DNA of 64,000 bases from an uncultured Pedosphaera sp. (GTDB lineage Bacteria > Verrucomicrobiota > Verrucomicrobiia > Limisphaerales > Pedosphaeraceae): NCBI GenBank assembly GCA_903918755.1, contig CAIXFN010000018.1, forward strand, positions 1 through 64,000, read 5' to 3'. Within the stretch, counting starts at the first letter, position 1, and every line of letters starts with the position of its first letter. Below the pieces are notes generated by a model. The model had not been told where the DNA came from. It searched no databases and saw only the letters and a list, made by a program, of their open reading frames with translations. Positions 60,469 to 64,000 of the stretch are shown piece by piece. The position numbers and the translations under genes are program-made.

Positions 60469-63400
60469 ATGAGCGAGCTTAAACACATCTTTTCCAGATT
60501 CCACGTCTCCGGGACAAACCAGCGGTTGATCAGCGCGAGACTAAGCCGCCCGGATAGCCTGCGAGGCGAGGGTTCGCCCTCCGGCAAAGCCCCGGTGGTA
60601 GCCCGGGTCGCGCTGGGCCTGGTCGCTGCCTTATTCGTCCTGGCTGCCGGCACCCTGCCCTGTCCGGCCGGGGCGATCGTGGGCCCGATCTTCCCGCCAC
60701 TGGGGGGAGTCGGTTTCTTCCCGAATGGTGGCGAAGCCGCCCTCTCGGGAGGGGTGTACTGGACCTTCACCGGCGCCGGGCTGGCCGCCCGGGACACCAT
60801 GTATTGGGGCCCGACCGCCAGCCCCAACAACTCAAATGTGCCTGCGGTGATGTTCTCCTTGGTGGGAAATCTGACCGATTTCATGTCGTACAATTCGACG
60901 AGCGGTAATACGATTATTTTTACCGGGAGTTCGGGCGGGATCCCAACGCGCTGCCTGTTCGGGATCAACAACGCTTCGATGGCCCTGAATGGGAACGTGG
61001 GGCTCAATCCCGCCTTGGGCGCGGTAGCCGTCGTGCCGGGAACCGGAAGCTGGTCGGTGAATATCGTGGTGGAGGTTTACTTAAACGGCAGCTGGATTCC
61101 GGGACTGGCCGCTTTCGACATCCTTCATCGTGCCGATCCCGGGAATTATCCGAGGGCGAATACCGAAATCAATTGCGGTTTCTACTACGTGAATTCGGCT
61201 CCCACGATCAGCCCTATCGCAGATATGGTCGTGACCCCGGGAATTTTGTATGGGCCCATCCCCATTATCTTGGATGATTGGGAAACACCGGGCACGCTGC
61301 AGGTAACCGCCACCTCGGATAACGGGACGGTTTTGCCTTCGTCCTATATCCAACTCGTTGCTTCCGGCCCCTCCCATTACTTTTACTTCCGGTGCCCGGC
61401 CGGCCATACCGGCGTCGGCCACGCCATTCTGAATGTCACCGACCAGGATGGCGGCACCAATTCGACCAGCTTCAAGGTCACGATGGGTACGGCGCCGACC
61501 ATCAGCGATTTTGCTTCGCAAGTCGTTCAAATGAATCAGAGTTCGGCGCCGATACCTTTCACCATCGGGGACGCCGAAACCCCGGCCGGCAACCTGATCC
61601 TAACTCCCCTTTCCGGCAACCCCTCTCTGGTGCCCTTGGGCAACCTCGTTATTGGCGGCAGCGGCGCCAGCCGTACCCTCACGGTCTCCGGGGCGCCCAA
61701 TGCGGCCGGCAGCACCACCGTTGGGGTCCAGGTGAGTGATGGGATCTTCACCAACCAATCCACCTTCAACCTGCTGATCAATATACCGCCGACGATCAGC
61801 GGGTTGGGCGGAAATTATGCCGTCCAGCCGGGCGGGTCGGTGGGCGCGATTCCGCTGTCCGTGGGGGACGCGGATGCCTCGGCCAACCTCTTGACCTTGC
61901 AGGCTTTTTCGGACAACCCGGCCGTGGTGGACCCCAATCAGGTGCTCTTCACGGGTATCGGCGCCTTCCGGAACCTCTACCTCAACACGGTCGCGGGGGG
62001 CGTCGGGGTCGCCCATGTGAAAGTGGTGGTGGCCGATGCCAACGGAGGCACCAGTTTTGGCGCCATCACCGTCACCGCCGACTACCCGCCGAATCTCAGC
62101 GCCATTCCCACCCAGACGATCCAAATGAACAGCACCTCGGGCCCCATCAGCTTCACCCTTTCCGATGCTTTGATTGCGCCCGACTCGTTGTTAGTTACAC
62201 CCGTTTACGGCGATCTAAACCTGGTGCCGCAGGGAAACATCACGATCAGCGGGAGCGGCACGAACCGAACGCTGCGGGTGGCGGGCGCGCCGAACAAGTA
62301 TGGGGTCACGTTCATCGGTGTACTGGCGTACAACGGCTATTTCAGCACTCAATCGGTTTTCCAACTGACCATTAACAGCCCGCCGACCATCACCCCGCCC
62401 GGCACGAACTACGTGGTGACTCCCGGGTCGGCCAACGGCCCCTACCCTTTCACCATCGATGATGTGGAAACGCCAGGCGCCTTGAATCTGCAGGCCTTTT
62501 CGGATAATCCCGCAGTCTTGCCGGCGGATCGCGTGAATTTCTCGGTGGTAGGCGCCAACCATGTGATTTACTTCTACCCGCTGGCCGGCACCAATGGCAT
62601 TGCGCACATCACGCTGGTGGTCACGGACGTGAACGGCGGCACCAACGCAACTTCCTTCACTGTGACCTCGGACTTCGCGCCGTTCATCAGCGCGATTCCC
62701 GACCAGATTGTCCAGATGAACACGACGTCCGGCCCCATCAGTTTCGCGATCGGTTCGGCGGTGTCGCCGGCGGATTCCCTGGCCATCAGCCTCGGGACGT
62801 CCAACCCACTTTTGCTCCCATTGTCGTCCCTTACCCTCGGCGGCAGCGGCTCAAATCGGACCCTGACGATTGCTCCGCCGGCGGGCCAGTCCGGCTCGGC
62901 CACCATCAGCGTGCAGGTTTCGGATGGGATCCTGACGACGCAGACCAACTTCAGCCTGAAAATCAATCATGCTCCCGCCTTACTGGCCAATATGCCCTTG
63001 ATCGTGAATCAAGGCGGCACGGCCACGATCATCCCCGCAAATCTCACCGCGCTGGATCCAGACAATTCTCCCGCCGAAATCCGGTTTACGATCAACCCTC
63101 AAGGTACGGGCGGTTCGCCGTCCGCCGGCACACTGCTGAAAAGTGGCCTCCCCCTGCTGACCGGTTCGATTTTTACGATGGATGATATCCAGAATGGCCT
63201 GGTCACCTACCAGCACGGCGGTTCGTGCGGCGCGACTGACGGCTTTCCGTTTAGCGTCACGGATGCCTCCGGGGGCGTTGCCGTGAATAGCGGAAATCTG
63301 GCGTATAATTTTCAGATCCAGGTACAGCCGGTGGACATCGCACCCGTGGCGAAAAATGCGAGTTTCAGCGTGGCGAACGGGGCCAGTTTCAACGGGAGTT

Positions 63401-64000
63401 TGACCGCTTCCAATGGTGACTGCCGCAATTCCGTCCTGACCTACCAGGTGGTGACTCCGCCCGCCAAAGGCATCCTGACGGGCTTCAACGCCGCTAATGG
63501 CGCCTTCACTTACTTGTCCACCTCCACCCAACCGGGCACGGATTCGTTCACCTTCCTGGTCGCGAATTCCGGCGTGACGGCGGGCGCGACCTCGGTCGTG
63601 CCGGGAACGGTGACCATCACACTGACCAACGCGTCACCCAAGCTGACGTTTAACGTCCTGCTGCCGGTGAATCAGTGCGCCACGGCGGTGATCACCCCGG
63701 CCTACCTGACGGCGGTGGACCCGGATAACAGCCCGGATCAGATCATTTTCACGGTGAGCCCTGGGGGGCAGGGCGGTCCTCCGCACAATGGCACGTTGCT
63801 CAACAACGGCAACGCGCTGGGCAGCGGGGCCACCTTTACCATGGCGGATGTGAACAATGGCCGGGTGGCCTATCATAACAATTGCGGGTGCGATACCAAC
63901 GACGACTTTGCCATCGGCGTGACCGATACCGCAGGCGGTCAGGCCAACGACAACGGGCACACCAGTTTTTCCTTCCGCATCCGCATCACGCCGGTGGATG
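60469..64000 (+). CDS. Very large secreted Ig/cadherin/CSPG-repeat protein, 3' end outside window
   Basis: An open frame from ATG 60469 that is still open at the window end, so at least 1177 residues are seen. A hydrophobic signal-like region lies at about 48-70 (ARVALGLVAALFVLAAGTLP), rather far from the start. It is followed by a region with a choice-of-anchor-like beta domain (to about 235), then tandem Ig/cadherin-like domains of about 95-110 residues, each with PTIS..., QIVQMN..SGPISF and ...VVTDVNGGTN patterns. Near the visible end, two CSPG-type repeats start TALDPDN.P..I.FT. Likely a cell-surface or S-layer-associated adhesin. No C-terminal sorting signal is visible because the gene runs on. 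Confidence 0.85.
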   Translation, partial: MSELKHIFSRFHVSGTNQRLISARLSRPDSLRGEGSPSGKAPVVARVALGLVAALFVLAAGTLPCPAGAIVGPIFPPLGGVGFFPNGGEAALSGGVYWTFTGAGLAARDTMYWGPTASPNNSNVPAVMFSLVGNLTDFMSYNSTSGNTIIFTGSSGGIPTRCLFGINNASMALNGNVGLNPALGAVAVVPGTGSWSVNIVVEVYLNGSWIPGLAAFDILHRADPGNYPRANTEINCGFYYVNSAPTISPIADMVVTPGILYGPIPIILDDWETPGTLQVTATSDNGTVLPSSYIQLVASGPSHYFYFRCPAGHTGVGHAILNVTDQDGGTNSTSFKVTMGTAPTISDFASQVVQMNQSSAPIPFTIGDAETPAGNLILTPLSGNPSLVPLGNLVIGGSGASRTLTVSGAPNAAGSTTVGVQVSDGIFTNQSTFNLLINIPPTISGLGGNYAVQPGGSVGAIPLSVGDADASANLLTLQAFSDNPAVVDPNQVLFTGIGAFRNLYLNTVAGGVGVAHVKVVVADANGGTSFGAITVTADYPPNLSAIPTQTIQMNSTSGPISFTLSDALIAPDSLLVTPVYGDLNLVPQGNITISGSGTNRTLRVAGAPNKYGVTFIGVLAYNGYFSTQSVFQLTINSPPTITPPGTNYVVTPGSANGPYPFTIDDVETPGALNLQAFSDNPAVLPADRVNFSVVGANHVIYFYPLAGTNGIAHITLVVTDVNGGTNATSFTVTSDFAPFISAIPDQIVQMNTTSGPISFAIGSAVSPADSLAISLGTSNPLLLPLSSLTLGGSGSNRTLTIAPPAGQSGSATISVQVSDGILTTQTNFSLKINHAPALLANMPLIVNQGGTATIIPANLTALDPDNSPAEIRFTINPQGTGGSPSAGTLLKSGLPLLTGSIFTMDDIQNGLVTYQHGGSCGATDGFPFSVTDASGGVAVNSGNLAYNFQIQVQPVDIAPVAKNASFSVANGASFNGSLTASNGDCRNSVLTYQVVTPPAKGILTGFNAANGAFTYLSTSTQPGTDSFTFLVANSGVTAGATSVVPGTVTITLTNASPKLTFNVLLPVNQCATAVITPAYLTAVDPDNSPDQIIFTVSPGGQGGPPHNGTLLNNGNALGSGATFTMADVNNGRVAYHNNCGCDTNDDFAIGVTDTAGGQANDNGHTSFSFRIRITPVD

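Overview
The window looks like a chromosomal piece of a Gram-negative Verrucomicrobiota bacterium, most likely of the Pedosphaera/Limisphaera side. This is an inference. It rests on high GC; lipid A and LPS genes (lpxK, an lpxL-like acyltransferase, waaF, an LptF/G permease); several Gfo/Idh/MocA oxidoreductases and a DUF1080 lipoprotein; a giant multidomain protein of the PVC 'membrane-bound dehydrogenase' type; and three secreted proteins whose C-termini end in a 'STNL...W...FYRV'-like module. No rRNA, CRISPR array, phage or complete insertion sequence was found. One tRNA gene, tRNA-Arg(CCU), is present.

Layout. 1-1083 is a composite non-coding repeat carrying an IS21-type remnant; a second copy lies at 8437-9022. 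1084-5097 (minus) is a four-gene sugar operon: DUF1080 lipoprotein, NagB-like deaminase and two Gfo/Idh/MocA oxidoreductases. 5288-8170 (+) and 9120-10913 (-) are convergent secreted proteins built of 'GloVer' repeats, with the second repeat copy between them. 11198-13972 is a four-PAS hybrid histidine kinase flanked on both sides by 9-bp tandem repeats. 14138-16810 holds a CTP-synthase-like amidotransferase, an oxidoreductase and a TIM-barrel isomerase. 16891-19764 holds an LptF/G permease and a GAF histidine kinase. 19869-25747 (minus) holds xylose isomerase, a DEAD-box helicase with an unrecognised Arg/Gly/Pro-rich partner, and a deoxyhypusine synthase-like enzyme. 25853-29166 is an lpxK-lpxL-waaF run, followed by serine acetyltransferase.

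30498-43583 is mixed metabolism: a D-aminoacylase-like amidohydrolase with an altered metal site, a haem c plus copper-monooxygenase-like protein, an RluA/methyltransferase fusion, a repeat protein, an Fe-alcohol/aldehyde dehydrogenase pair, a DUF4230-like protein, DUF5069, a PiT phosphate transporter and a VOC protein. 44014-46125 is a divergent OprB-type porin and MntR-type regulator pair separated by an AT-rich palindrome. 46344-55020 holds the tRNA, a small Cys-rich lipoprotein, the 1488-residue multidomain protein, a glycosidase-like protein and a YkuD-like lipoprotein. 55484-60258 (minus) holds two small membrane proteins and a compact arsenic operon arsR-arsC-arsD-arsA-MIP channel with no ArsB or Acr3. 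60469-64000 is the start of a very long secreted Ig/cadherin/CSPG-repeat protein that runs off the window.

The most unusual systems are the arsenic operon in which an aquaglyceroporin occupies the efflux-pump position beside a full ArsA/ArsD pair, the composite dispersed repeat, and the 1488-residue SGNH/propeller/HEAT/discoidin/cupredoxin protein.
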